Source: Nocardia concava NBRC 100430 (GTDB lineage: Bacteria; Actinomycetota; Actinomycetes; Mycobacteriales; Mycobacteriaceae). From it: a stretch of 64,000 nucleotides of DNA. A program made the translations under genes and the position numbers. Location of the stretch: the NCBI RefSeq assembly GCF_000308815.1, contig NZ_BAFX01000061.1:45476-109475 (forward strand), read 5' to 3'. Positions 46,698-55,930 of the stretch are shown piece by piece. Position 1 is the stretch's first letter; each line of letters opens with the position of its first letter. Under the pieces are notes generated by a model. The model saw only the letters and a list, made by a program, of their open reading frames with translations, made no database searches and was not told where the DNA came from.

Positions 46698-46710
46698 TGA
46701 ACGGCGTTCA
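46698..46710. promoter_or_regulatory. BioQ box upstream of bioF-bioD
   Basis: TGAAC-GGC-GTTCA, a perfect match to the TGAAC-N3-GTTCA operator described for the biotin repressor BioQ in mycobacteria and corynebacteria. It lies in the 86-base gap between bioF and the divergent small gene at 46768, so it could control both. Confidence 0.85.
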
Positions 46711-46767
46711 GGAGACCATGGGTGTCGGTGAGCGGAGCTATGCTGGCAAGCGTAAGGAGGCTGCGCG

Positions 46768-47079
46768 ATGCCACGATGGGCAATAGTGGTCGAGCAGACG
46801 ACCGGCTTCGGCGACAGCAAAACCTGGAGTCCGAAGGTTCTGACCGAGGTGGTGGGCACCCGCGAACAAGCCCTCGCGAAGGTCCCCGACCTCGTCTCGA
46901 AATTCATTCCCGATCATCCGAAGTTGATCAGCCGCCGCACCATCCTGCGCGACGGCGACACCTTCATGTTGATCGCACGCGGGTGGTCCGACGACTACCA
47001 CTGCGTCTTCAAAGTCTGGGAAGTCCTGTCTGACAGCGACAATTCAGACAAAGTGCGCGAAAAACGGGCCAACCGCTAG
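46768..47079 (+). CDS. Conserved hypothetical small protein next to bioF
   Basis: 103 residues (MPRWAIVVEQTTGFGDSKTW ...), soluble, with aromatic-rich RGWSDDYHCVFKVWEVL near the end and a charged tail. No family recognised. AAGGAGG (about 46754-46760) gives a very good start at ATG 46768. It is divergent from bioF and shares the intergenic region with the BioQ box, so its expression may respond to biotin. It sits between bioA and bioF, which are adjacent in mycobacteria. Confidence 0.75.
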   Translation: MPRWAIVVEQTTGFGDSKTWSPKVLTEVVGTREQALAKVPDLVSKFIPDHPKLISRRTILRDGDTFMLIARGWSDDYHCVFKVWEVLSDSDNSDKVREKRANR

Positions 47080-47109
47080 GGAATCCGGCATCCCTTCGGC
47101 ATCCTCCGA

Positions 47110-48378
47110 TCAGACCGCAGCAGCCGCGAGCATGGCGGTGGTGATCCGATGGACGTCCGCGGAGGTGCTGATGAACGGGGGCATGGCATAGACCAGGTTG
47201 CGAAAGGGCCGCAACCACGTCCCCGCGTCGACCGCGGCATGCGTCGCCTTGCGCATGTCCACGGGATGATCGAGCTCGATCACGCCGATGGCGCCGCGAA
47301 TCCGGACCTCGGCCACACCGGGCAGATCCCGCGCCGGGGCGAGACCGGTCTTCAGCTCGTCCTCGATCCGCCGCACCTCACCCTGCCAGTCACGCGACAG
47401 CAACAGCTCGATCGAGGCCACCGCGACCGCGCAGGCGAGGGGATTGCCCATGAAGGTCGGCCCCTGCATGAGTCCGCCGTGCGAGCGGCTGATGGTCTCG
47501 GCGATCTCGGCGGTACACAGCGCGGCCGCGAGGGTCATGTAGCCGCCGGTGAGCGCCTTGCCGACGCACATCACGTCCGGCCGCACCCCCGCCTGCTCGG
47601 CGGCGAAAAGCGTTCCCGTGCGCCCGAATCCGGTCGCTATCTCGTCGAAGACGAGCAGCACGTCGTGCTCGTCGCAGAGGCGGCGGAGGTCGGCGAGATA
47701 GCGTGGGTCGTGGAATCGCATCCCGCCCGCGCCCTGGACGACGGGCTCGACGATGACGGCCGCCAACTCGTGAGCGTGCTCGGCGATCACTCGCTCCAGC
47801 TCCGAGACATACTGCGGCTCATAGTCTTCCGGGGGCGCGCTCGCGAAGACCTGCGGCACCAGCACATCGGTCCACAGCGAGTGCATGCCGCCTTCGGGGT
47901 CGCACACGCTCATGGGCGTGAAGGTGTCCCCGTGATAGCCCCCGCGCCAGGTCATCAGCCGATGCTTCTCCGGACGGCCCAGCGCCCGCTGATACTGCAG
48001 GCACATCTTGACCGCGACCTCCACCGACACCGACCCGGAATCGCAGAGGAAAACCTTGTCCAGCCCCTCGGGCGTCAGCTCCACCAACAGCTGTGAAAGC
48101 CGCACGGCCGGCTCGTGGGTGAGCCCGCCGAACATCACGTGACTCATCTTCCGCGACTGCGCCAGCAGCGCCGCGTCCAGCACCGGGTGCTGATACCCGT
48201 GCACCGCCGCCCACCACGAACTCATCCCGTCCACCAGCTCCCGGCCATCGGCGAGCGTGAGCCGGGTGCCCGATGCCAAGGCCACGATGAGCGGTTCCGT
48301 GCTGGCCGGAAATCCGCCGTAGGGATGCCACACATGCGCCGCGTCGAGTTCGGTGATCGCGTCGGGAGCCAATGCCAT
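47110..48378 (-). CDS. bioA: Adenosylmethionine-8-amino-7-oxononanoate aminotransferase
   Basis: 422 residues. Transfers the SAM amino group to KAPA to make DAPA. VWHPYGG near residue 16, [24 protein letters not shown] cofactor loop ([14 protein letters not shown]), [11 protein letters not shown] and PLP-Lys274 in [10 protein letters not shown]. Complete. The BioQ box lies 26-38 bases upstream of ATG 48378. Confidence 0.96.
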   Translation of the reverse strand: MALAPDAITELDAAHVWHPYGGFPASTEPLIVALASGTRLTLADGRELVDGMSSWWAAVHGYQHPVLDAALLAQSRKMSHVMFGGLTHEPAVRLSQLLVELTPEGLDKVFLCDSGSVSVEVAVKMCLQYQRALGRPEKHRLMTWRGGYHGDTFTPMSVCDPEGGMHSLWTDVLVPQVFASAPPEDYEPQYVSELERVIAEHAHELAAVIVEPVVQGAGGMRFHDPRYLADLRRLCDEHDVLLVFDEIATGFGRTGTLFAAEQAGVRPDVMCVGKALTGGYMTLAAALCTAEIAETISRSHGGLMQGPTFMGNPLACAVAVASIELLLSRDWQGEVRRIEDELKTGLAPARDLPGVAEVRIRGAIGVIELDHPVDMRKATHAAVDAGTWLRPFRNLVYAMPPFISTSADVHRITTAMLAAAAV

Positions 48379-48403
48379 GGGAAGTCCTTACGAGGAGCAG
48401 GCT

Positions 48404-48416
48404 TGAACGCTGTTCA
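48404..48416. promoter_or_regulatory. BioQ box upstream of bioA
   Basis: TGAAC-GCT-GTTCA, extended by flanking CT...AG to CTTGAACGCTGTTCAAG. It lies in the gap between bioA and the divergent DUF1800 gene (start 48502). Confidence 0.88.
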
Positions 48417-48501
48417 AGTTACCAGCTGTCGAGGCGATGACCCGATCGGGGCCGGAGTGACGCTCACAATTTCCTAATGGGTGCGCTGCCATCTTGGGGA
48501 T

Positions 48502-49722
48502 ATGGATGAGTTGGCGGGGGTGGCGCATGTGCTGCGCCGCACCACGTTCGGGCCTTTCCCGGGGCGGGTGGAGACACTTCGAGGCAAGGGCGCGAGCGGG
48601 GTTCTCGATCTGGTGCTGGCCGCGGAGCCGGTGACACCTACTGCGCCTGTGTTCGACGAGGAGGCCGATGCGGCGGCCGACGGGCCCGTGGGCCGCTGGT
48701 TGAAGGCCATGTCGGATCCGGCGGCCGGGGTGCACGAGAAGCTGGTGTGGTTCTGGCACGGGCATTTCACCTCCAGCCACGACAAGGTCGACACCTGGGA
48801 GCTGATGTGGCGGCAGCACCTGGTGATCCGGCGGCATGCGCTGGGGAACTTCCGGGAGCTGGCGCAGGCGATGACCGTCGACGGGGCGATGCTGCAGTGG
48901 CTGGACGGGGCGGGATCGGTTGTGCAGGCGCCCAATGAGAATCATGGGCGGGAGCTCATGGAGTTGTTCACGCTGGGCCGCGGGAACTACACGCAGCAGG
49001 ATGTGAAGGCCGCGGCTGTGGCGTTGTCGGGGTGGAGCGTCGACGAGTACGGGGCGGTGAGCTTCGACGCGGAATCCGGGAACCAGCGGGCCGTGGAGCT
49101 GCTGGGACGGCGGGTGACCACGGTTCGCGACGCGGTGGACGTTCTGTGCGACCGGCCGGAGTGCGCGCGGTTCATCGCCGCGAAACTGCATCGGTACCTC
49201 GTCGGCGAGGAGGCCTCGGGGGATCGGCTCAGTGAACTGGCGGACGTATTCACGCAGGCGCGGTTGGAGATTCGACCCCTGGTGGAGGCGATCCTGCGGC
49301 ATCCGTCGTTCACGTCGGCGGTGTACACGCGGCCCCGGTATCCGGTCGAATGGGTGACGGCGGCGCTGGCGGTTTGCGGGATCGACAATGCGACAACGGC
49401 TTTCGAGACAATGACCGCGCTCGGTCAGTCGCCGTTCTACCCGCCGAACGTGGCCGGGTGGCCGCCGGGTAATCGGTGGGTCGCGCCCGGCACCACGGTC
49501 GCACGGGCCGCGCTGGCAGTCGGCGCGCCCGCACTGGGCGAGATCGCGGGCGCGAAGGACCCGGTCGAAGCCGTATTCACCCGTGCCTCGATCTATGACC
49601 CGACTCCCGAAACCCGCACCGCGGCACGCGATCTCGCCTTCGAGCTGCGCCGCGAACCCGACAAGGCGGCGACGGCCCTGCTGGCGCTCGCCATCACCGC
49701 CCCGGAATTCACGCTGGCATGA
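48502..49722 (+). CDS. DUF1800 protein
   Basis: 406 residues. HVLRRTTFGPFPG at the N-terminus, KLVWFWHGHFTSS, PNENHGRELMELFTLGRGNY and SPFYPPNVAGWPPG are the hallmarks of DUF1800, a family always paired with DUF1501 and of unknown biochemical role. No signal peptide is visible from ATG 48502 (GTG 48481 would add seven residues). First gene of a four-gene operon with DUF1501, a response regulator and a kinase. Confidence 0.88.
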   Translation: MDELAGVAHVLRRTTFGPFPGRVETLRGKGASGVLDLVLAAEPVTPTAPVFDEEADAAADGPVGRWLKAMSDPAAGVHEKLVWFWHGHFTSSHDKVDTWELMWRQHLVIRRHALGNFRELAQAMTVDGAMLQWLDGAGSVVQAPNENHGRELMELFTLGRGNYTQQDVKAAAVALSGWSVDEYGAVSFDAESGNQRAVELLGRRVTTVRDAVDVLCDRPECARFIAAKLHRYLVGEEASGDRLSELADVFTQARLEIRPLVEAILRHPSFTSAVYTRPRYPVEWVTAALAVCGIDNATTAFETMTALGQSPFYPPNVAGWPPGNRWVAPGTTVARAALAVGAPALGEIAGAKDPVEAVFTRASIYDPTPETRTAARDLAFELRREPDKAATALLALAITAPEFTLA

Positions 49723-49739
49723 ATCGGAAAGGACAAACC

Positions 49740-50996
49740 ATGGTCTCGGTGAATCGCCGCACCGTCTTGCGGGCCGGGGTCGGTGCGGGCGTGGTGGCCG
49801 CGGTCGGCGGGGTCGCCGGGTATCGGCTGCTGGGCGCGTCGGACGCGCCGAAGCGTTGGAGCCCACCCGCGCCGATCAAGGCGGCCGCGCTCGACCAGCG
49901 ACGCTTGGTCGTCATCGAAATGGCCGGTGGCAGTGACGGATTGTCGATGACCGTGCCCTACGCCGACTCCCGATACCGGGATCTGCGGCGCGGCGCCGCC
50001 ATCGCGGCCGAACGGGTGCATGCCATCGATGACACCCTCGGCCTGCATCCGGAGCTGGAAAGGCTTGCCGCATCGGGCGTCTCGGTGATTCCCGGCGTCG
50101 GCATCGCCAAACCCGACCTCTCCCATTTCGAGATGCTGCATCGCTGGCAGACCGGCGACCCCGAGGGCGCCACCCGACCGGACACCGGATTCCTCGGCCG
50201 CCTGTGCGACCACCTCGGCGACCCGGCCACACCCGCGGTCGGGGTGTCGCTGGGGACCGGTTCGTCACGGGCGTTGGCCTGCGAGCGGGTCACCACGCTG
50301 TCCGTGGACGCCGGAAACGACGGCCTGTTCCCGGTTTTCGACGACGAGAACGTCCGCGGCGCGTGGCTGGCGGCCCAGCGGGCCATGGCGCATCCGGACC
50401 GCGCGGACACGCCCCTGTTCGCCGCCGCCCGCGCGAGCAGCGCCGCCGCCCTGCGCTTCTCGGATATGGCGGCCACCCTCCCGGCCGCCGCCGACGGCTA
50501 CCCCGACAGCGACCTGGCCATCCAATTGCGTTTGGCCGCAAGGCTGCTCGCCGATGACAATCACGGCCTGCGCATCGTGCACGTCCCCATGGGCGCGGAC
50601 TTCGACACCCACACCGGACACCCCGCCCGCTACGCGCTGCTCATGCGGGAACTGGACGCCGCCCTCGCCGCCTTCCGCGCCGACCTGGCCGCCCGCGGCA
50701 TCGCCGACCGCGTCCTCATCGCCGCCTACAGCGAATTCGGCCGCCGCGTACCCGTCAACGACTCCGACGGCCTGGACCACGGCGCGGCCGGAACCGCCCT
50801 GCTCCTCGGGCCCACCAGCCCCGGCGTCTACGGAGAGGTCCCGTCCCTGCGCAACCTCGACGCCGACGACAATCTCCGCGCCACCGTCGATATGACCGAG
50901 TTCTACGCCACTCTCGCCGAGAGCTGGTTCGGTATCCACGCCGGTGACATTCTGCCCGGCAACCCGCGCCCGCTGCCCGGGGTCGTGGTCGGATGA
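49740..50996 (+). CDS. DUF1501 protein, Tat-exported
   Basis: 418 residues. Twin-arginine signal NRRTVLRAGVGAGVVAAVGG, then VVIEMAGGSDGLSMTVPY, MGADFDTHTGHP and AAYSEFGRRVPVN with DHGAAGTALLLG. DUF1501 proteins have an alkaline-phosphatase/sulfatase-like fold and likely work in the envelope with DUF1800. GGAAAGGA before ATG 49740 supports this start; ATG 49719 overlaps the DUF1800 stop (ATGA) and is an alternative. Confidence 0.88.
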   Translation: MVSVNRRTVLRAGVGAGVVAAVGGVAGYRLLGASDAPKRWSPPAPIKAAALDQRRLVVIEMAGGSDGLSMTVPYADSRYRDLRRGAAIAAERVHAIDDTLGLHPELERLAASGVSVIPGVGIAKPDLSHFEMLHRWQTGDPEGATRPDTGFLGRLCDHLGDPATPAVGVSLGTGSSRALACERVTTLSVDAGNDGLFPVFDDENVRGAWLAAQRAMAHPDRADTPLFAAARASSAAALRFSDMAATLPAAADGYPDSDLAIQLRLAARLLADDNHGLRIVHVPMGADFDTHTGHPARYALLMRELDAALAAFRADLAARGIADRVLIAAYSEFGRRVPVNDSDGLDHGAAGTALLLGPTSPGVYGEVPSLRNLDADDNLRATVDMTEFYATLAESWFGIHAGDILPGNPRPLPGVVVG

Positions 50997-51682
50997 CCGG
51001 ACCGGATGCTGTAATTGCGCAGGTGAGGGTACTCGTGTGCGAGGACGACAAGAACCTGGGTGACGAGGTCGCCGCCGGGCTGCGAGCGGCGGGGTTCGCC
51101 GTGGATCTGGCGCGCGACTACGCCGACGCCGATCTGAAGATCGCCGTCAACACCTACGACTGCCTGGTCGTCGACCGCGGCCTGCCCGACGGCGACGGCC
51201 TGGATCTGGTGCGCGCCCAGCGCGAATCCGGGCAGCGCACCCCGGTCGTCATGCTGACCGCCCGTGACGCCCTCGCCGACCGACTCGACGGTTTCGCGAA
51301 CGGCGCGGACGACTATGTTGTCAAGCCCTTCGCCATGGACGAACTCGCCGCCCGGGTGCGCGCGCTGTGCCGCCGTCAGGAGCTGCCCGCGGCCACCCGC
51401 ACCGTCGTCGGCACCCTGGTGGTGGATCGTCCGCGCCGCCGCGTGCATCGCGCGGGCACGCTACTCACGTTGACCCCCAAGGAATTCGGCGTCCTGGAAC
51501 TGCTGGCCGCACGCGCCGGAACCGTGGTGAGCCGCGCCGAACTCATCGAATGCTGCTGGGACGAAATGGCCGAACCGGCCTCCAATGTCGTCGACGTGGT
51601 GATCGCCCAATTGCGCCGAAAACTGGGCGACCCGCCGCTCATCGACACCGTGCGGGGCGTCGGCTTCACCATCGCGCCATGA
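50993..51682 (+). CDS. OmpR-type response regulator of the DUF1800/DUF1501 operon
   Basis: 229 residues. Receiver VLVCEDDKNLG, Asp in DCLVVDRGLPDGDGL, Lys in YVVKPFAMDEL; winged helix with LTPKEFGVLELLAARAG and VVIAQLRRKLGDPP. Start overlaps the DUF1501 stop (ATGA) and its stop overlaps the kinase start. Paralogue of the orphan regulator at 31068. Confidence 0.9.
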   Translation: MTGPDAVIAQVRVLVCEDDKNLGDEVAAGLRAAGFAVDLARDYADADLKIAVNTYDCLVVDRGLPDGDGLDLVRAQRESGQRTPVVMLTARDALADRLDGFANGADDYVVKPFAMDELAARVRALCRRQELPAATRTVVGTLVVDRPRRRVHRAGTLLTLTPKEFGVLELLAARAGTVVSRAELIECCWDEMAEPASNVVDVVIAQLRRKLGDPPLIDTVRGVGFTIAP

Positions 51683-53082
51683 GGCTACGAAGGCTGGGCG
51701 GATCCGGCGCGCGGCCCGGCGGCACCGCGGAGGAGCCGGGGCAGGTCGGTGCCGAATCCGAAACGGGCGGGGGAGATCCCAATCGAGGCGTGCGCGGGGT
51801 TGTATCCCGCCTGCGCAGGCGGGCGGCGACGCGGCCGACCACGCCCGGCCGGCTGCGGCGGACCCGTTGGCTGCTGACCGCACTCTTCACGGCGCTGACC
51901 GCGGTCTGTCTGATCGTGCTCGGCTCGATCGCGGCGGAGATCGACGGGCACTCGCGCGAGAAAGCGCTCGACGCGGAGGTCAATCGGGTGGTGACCGGGC
52001 TGGCGCGGGAGGTGTATTGGAATCCCGACGACGGCGCGGTCGATCTCGAAACCGTCCGCACCGACGACGATCTGGCGAGCGGCGCCATCGCGGTCGCCGT
52101 CCTGGTCCGGGATCCACAGGGTAGGTGGCAGGAACGGTTCGTGCACAAGCGATCCGAGCTGCCCGCCGCACTGACCGGGATCGCGCAGCAGGTGGCCGAC
52201 GAGGAGGATACGCAGTGGCACGGCCTCACCGACCGCGACGGGAAGCCCGTGCGTATGGCGGCCGCCCCGGTGTGGGACACCGATTCCTCGGTCGGCGCGG
52301 TCATTTTCGCCGGTGGCGATCCCGCACCGGAGGCGAAGGATCATCGCCGCCTGGTGATGGCGCTGTGGGGCGGCGGGCTGGCGCTGGTCGCGCTCGCCGC
52401 GCTGGCCGGGCATCTGCTGTCCGGGGTGAGCATGCGCCCGGCGGTGCGGATGCTGGACGAACAGGAGCGCTTCCTGTCCGAGGCCTCGCACGAATTGCGC
52501 ACGCCGCTCACCACTCTGCGCCTGTATCTCGATGCGGCGCTGCGCGATCCGGCCGACACTCGGCGCGCCATCACCGACGCGCGCTCGCTCACCGATCGGA
52601 TGGGGCGGATGGTCGCGGGGCTGCTGGCCCGCACCCGCGCCGAAACCGGTATCGGTGAACTGGACAAGCAGCGGCTGCATCTCGATCAACTCGTCGAGGG
52701 TGTGGTGGCCGAATGTGGTGGGGAGATCACGCTCACCACGGAACCCACTGCGGTGCACGCGGATCCGGATCTGCTGGCCCTGGCGGTCCGCAATCTCATC
52801 GACAACGCGCAGGTGCACGGCCGCCCGCCGATCGAGGTGCGGGTGGCGGCCGGGCAGGTCGTGGTGCGCGATCACGGCTCCGGCCTGGACCCGGCGCTGT
52901 CCGACCCCTTCCGGCGCGGCGCGATCGGGACACGCGGGCAGCACGGCATCGGCTTGTCGCTCGTGCGCTGGGTCGCCGAGATCCATTCCGGTTCCGCCAC
53001 ACTGACTTCCGCGCCCGGCGGCGGCACCCTGGCCACCCTGACCCTGCCGGAGGCGCCACCGGACTCGCCGAACGGCGCGTGA
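51679..53082 (+). CDS. Membrane sensor histidine kinase
   Basis: 467 residues. An approximately 60-residue Gly/Arg-rich cytoplasmic N-terminus, membrane helix RWLLTALFTALTAVCLIVLG, an extracytoplasmic sensor of about 130 residues, second helix (LWGGGLALVALAALAGHLL), H box SEASHELRTPLTTLRLYLD, N box NLIDNAQVHG and G2 HGIGLSLVRW. ATGA overlap with the regulator. It likely senses an envelope condition linked to the two exported proteins. Confidence 0.9.
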   Translation: MRLRRLGGSGARPGGTAEEPGQVGAESETGGGDPNRGVRGVVSRLRRRAATRPTTPGRLRRTRWLLTALFTALTAVCLIVLGSIAAEIDGHSREKALDAEVNRVVTGLAREVYWNPDDGAVDLETVRTDDDLASGAIAVAVLVRDPQGRWQERFVHKRSELPAALTGIAQQVADEEDTQWHGLTDRDGKPVRMAAAPVWDTDSSVGAVIFAGGDPAPEAKDHRRLVMALWGGGLALVALAALAGHLLSGVSMRPAVRMLDEQERFLSEASHELRTPLTTLRLYLDAALRDPADTRRAITDARSLTDRMGRMVAGLLARTRAETGIGELDKQRLHLDQLVEGVVAECGGEITLTTEPTAVHADPDLLALAVRNLIDNAQVHGRPPIEVRVAAGQVVVRDHGSGLDPALSDPFRRGAIGTRGQHGIGLSLVRWVAEIHSGSATLTSAPGGGTLATLTLPEAPPDSPNGA

Positions 53083-53123
53083 AGTTGTCGTGATCTTCAT
53101 CACATGCGGCGTAGGGTGGCGGC

Positions 53124-53591
53124 GTGCCCTCCACCCATGTCGAGAAGTTCGTCGGTGCCCCGCGTCCGAATGTCTTCCGGGCGCTCCTGGATCCCCGTTC
53201 GGTGCGAACGTGGATGGTCCCCGACGGAATGACCAGCCGCATCCACGAATTCGATCCGCGCGTGGGCGGCCGCTTCCGCATCTCGCTCACCTACGACCTG
53301 CCCACCGAGGCCGGTAAGACGACCGCGCACACCGACACCTTCCACGGTGTGTTCGCCCGGGTCGTCCCGGACCGGGAGGTGGTGCAGACCGTCGAATTCG
53401 AAACCGAGGACCCGGATCTGAGCGGCGAGATGACCCTCACCTACACCCTGGTCGACGCGCCCGGCGGCACCACCGTCACCGCGCGCCACGAGAATCTGCC
53501 GCCGGGACTGTCCCCGACCGATAACGAGGTCGGGTTCCGGATGTCGCTGGCCAAGCTCGCCGAACTCACCGAACACGCCGCCAAGCACTGA
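53124..53591 (+). CDS. SRPBCC (AHSA1-like) protein
   Basis: 155 residues. PRPNVFRALLDPRSVRTWMVPDGM and FDPRVGGRFRISLTY match the AHSA1/START-like group, ending with an amphipathic helix (GFRMSLAKLAELTEHA). Binds an unknown hydrophobic ligand. GTG 53124 start. Follows the kinase by 41 bases, so a shared transcript is possible. Confidence 0.85.
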   Translation: MPSTHVEKFVGAPRPNVFRALLDPRSVRTWMVPDGMTSRIHEFDPRVGGRFRISLTYDLPTEAGKTTAHTDTFHGVFARVVPDREVVQTVEFETEDPDLSGEMTLTYTLVDAPGGTTVTARHENLPPGLSPTDNEVGFRMSLAKLAELTEHAAKH

Positions 53592-53737
53592 GAGTTCAGC
53601 CTCGGAGCGCATCCTGTTGAGCGGTGCCGTGCCCGCGCCGACTTCCCCGTCCGCGCCCGCATGACCGGTGCCGTATCAGGAGATGGCCGCCAGGACAAGC
53701 CTGGATGAACGGCCGGAAATTCGTACTCTTGATTGGT

Positions 53738-54880
53738 ATGGCGCTGCCGGGTTTTCCGAATCCGTCCGGTGTCGCCGCGTATGACGACCGACTGCGTCGA
53801 GAACGCCTGCGCGCGACCCGGCTCGGCGCCGGGTGGGTGCGCTGGCGGCGTACCCGGGTGCTGCTGATGCGGCTGAGCCTGGTTCCCCTCGTCGCGCTGG
53901 GCGTTTTTGCCGAATACCTGGGCGTGGACGTGCTGCACGAACAGGAGCGGCTGGCCCAGACCGAGCCCGCGGTGCTGCCCATCGCGGGCCCCTCGGATCC
54001 GAAGGCGAACGATACCGCGGTCTTCGATCTGGTCGGGCTCGGCGTCCTCGACGCCAGCAACACCGCGCGGGCGCTGCCGTCGCTGTCGCGGCTCGGCTCG
54101 GTGTGGGCGGTGCGCTACGACAACACCGGTATCGACACCAAGGTCATCGCCGACCTGATCGTGAAGGTCACCGAGGCCGCCAAGGTGCCGAACGTGGTGC
54201 TGGCCGGGCACAGCATGGGCGGGGTGATCGCCCTCGAGGTCGCCAAACACCTGTACACCGACAGCGCCGAGAAGGTGCAGGCGGTGCTGCTGGACTGCAC
54301 GCCCGTGGATCTCGAGGCCGTCCGGCCCGAGAGCCGGGATCAGGGTGAGGAGATGCTGCGCTGGATGGGCTGGGTGCCCGGGGCGCGCGAGAGCCGGATC
54401 CTGCGGCTCACCGTGGAAATGTATGCGCGCCATGACCGTTTCGTGGGCGGGCCGTACCTGGTCCGCGGCACCGAATTCCGGGAAACCATGCGCGATGTGC
54501 TGCGCAACAAGATCCTGAACACCGACGCCGCCAGCAACGGACTGATCGAGGCGCAGTTCAAGGCGATCGTGGCGGGCGGCGCGGTGGACGATCTGCGCGC
54601 CCTCGCGAAACCCGTTGCGGGCAAACCGCGTCCGGCCATCGTCTTCATCCGCCCGCACGACCCGTACCACGATCCGATCGTGGATGTGGAGTACTCGCAC
54701 CAGGTGCTGGTCGATCAGGTCGGCGGGGTGGGCGGGACGCTGCTGGTGGTGACCACGCGGACGACCGGGCACGCCAATCCGATCGAGCGGCCGCAGGAGT
54801 ACAACACGGTGATCGAGAATCAGGTGGTGCCGTTCGTGCGGGAGTTACAGCGGGAGCACGCGGCGGCCACGGCCCGCTGA
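53738..54880 (+). CDS. Membrane-anchored alpha/beta hydrolase
   Basis: 380 residues. One membrane helix near residue 40 (VLLMRLSLVPLVALGVFAEYLG), then an alpha/beta hydrolase with nucleophile elbow LAGHSMGGV, possible acid in FIRPHDPYHD and His in TTGHANPIERP. Substrate unknown. The start is uncertain: ATG 53738 gives the compact protein, while ATG 53705 would add MNGRKFVLLIG. Converges with the transporter gene at 54897. Confidence 0.7.
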   Translation: MALPGFPNPSGVAAYDDRLRRERLRATRLGAGWVRWRRTRVLLMRLSLVPLVALGVFAEYLGVDVLHEQERLAQTEPAVLPIAGPSDPKANDTAVFDLVGLGVLDASNTARALPSLSRLGSVWAVRYDNTGIDTKVIADLIVKVTEAAKVPNVVLAGHSMGGVIALEVAKHLYTDSAEKVQAVLLDCTPVDLEAVRPESRDQGEEMLRWMGWVPGARESRILRLTVEMYARHDRFVGGPYLVRGTEFRETMRDVLRNKILNTDAASNGLIEAQFKAIVAGGAVDDLRALAKPVAGKPRPAIVFIRPHDPYHDPIVDVEYSHQVLVDQVGGVGGTLLVVTTRTTGHANPIERPQEYNTVIENQVVPFVRELQREHAAATAR

Positions 54881-54896
54881 ATCCCCGATCTATCCC

Positions 54897-55919
54897 TCAG
54901 TGCACGATGTCGTCGGAGGCGGGTCGAATTCCCGAGGGCGGCACCAGATTCCAGCGCTCCAGCTGGGCCCGCACCTGCTCTGCGGCATCGATGTTCAGCG
55001 GACCGCTGGTCCACAACGCGTACGGCAGATTCAGGAAACGGCCCTCGCGCACCGCGCGCAGATTCTGGATGCCGGGCTTGCCGCGCAGCAGATCCACCTT
55101 CTGCTGGAAGCTCTGCGGTGGATAGTCCACGAACACGATGGCATCCGGATCGGCGGCCGCCACCCGCTCCCACGATACCTGCGACCAGGTGTCGGAGACG
55201 TCCTCCAGCGCGTTGCGCGCACCCGCAGCCTCCAGAATCACCTGCGGCGCACCGAATTTACCGCTGGACATGACGGTGTCGGAAGCGCTGTCGAAGACGA
55301 AGACGGTGGGCCGCTTATCGGCCTGTGGCGCCGCCTGCAACGCGGACAGCCTGCGATCGAGCTCGCTGGTCACCTGCGTCGCCCGATCCTGATGGCCCGT
55401 GATCGCACCCAGCGCGGTGAGATCCGTGCGCAGCGCCGTCCACGGATCCACCACACCCCGCTCACCGTCGGGTCGACGGCAGCTCTCGGTCAGCACATAC
55501 GGTGCGACCCCGGCCGCCCGCAGCGAATCCGGCGTCAGATTGGCCGACTCCGAATACCCGTAATTCCACCCCGCAACCATCACATCCGGCCGCTGCGCCA
55601 GCACCGTCTCCCGCGAAGGATAATCCGGCGCAACGGAATTCAACTTGTCGACGGCGTCGCCATAATGCTTGCGCAAGGTCTCCGCATCCCGCTTCAAACT
55701 GGAAACCGCAACCGTCTGCTCCTGCGCCCCCAACGCCAGCACCATCGAGATCAGATTCCCGTCATTGACGAACATCCGCTGCGCGGGCGACGGAAACTTC
55801 TGCTCCACACCACAATTCCGCACCGCCAGATTCCCCGACGCCGCCTGCGGCGACCCGCAGGCCGCCAGCCCACCGGCCGCCGCCGCGACCGCGAGCACGG
55901 TCCGCATCGTCCGGTTCAT
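54897..55919 (-). CDS. btuF: Corrinoid ABC transporter, substrate-binding lipoprotein
   Basis: 340 residues of the FecB/BtuF class. Lipoprotein signal (LAVAAAAGGLAACGS), NGNLISMV-like region (NDGNLISMVLALG), AQRPDVMVAGWNYG and ADPDAIVFVDYPPQ. Together with the permease and ATPase behind a cobalamin riboswitch this should bind cobalamin or a precursor. Symbol by context. Starts 11 bases after the ATPase stop, ATG 55919. Confidence 0.85.
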   Translation of the reverse strand: MNRTMRTVLAVAAAAGGLAACGSPQAASGNLAVRNCGVEQKFPSPAQRMFVNDGNLISMVLALGAQEQTVAVSSLKRDAETLRKHYGDAVDKLNSVAPDYPSRETVLAQRPDVMVAGWNYGYSESANLTPDSLRAAGVAPYVLTESCRRPDGERGVVDPWTALRTDLTALGAITGHQDRATQVTSELDRRLSALQAAPQADKRPTVFVFDSASDTVMSSGKFGAPQVILEAAGARNALEDVSDTWSQVSWERVAAADPDAIVFVDYPPQSFQQKVDLLRGKPGIQNLRAVREGRFLNLPYALWTSGPLNIDAAEQVRAQLERWNLVPPSGIRPASDDIVH

Positions 55920-55930
55920 CGAAACCTTGC

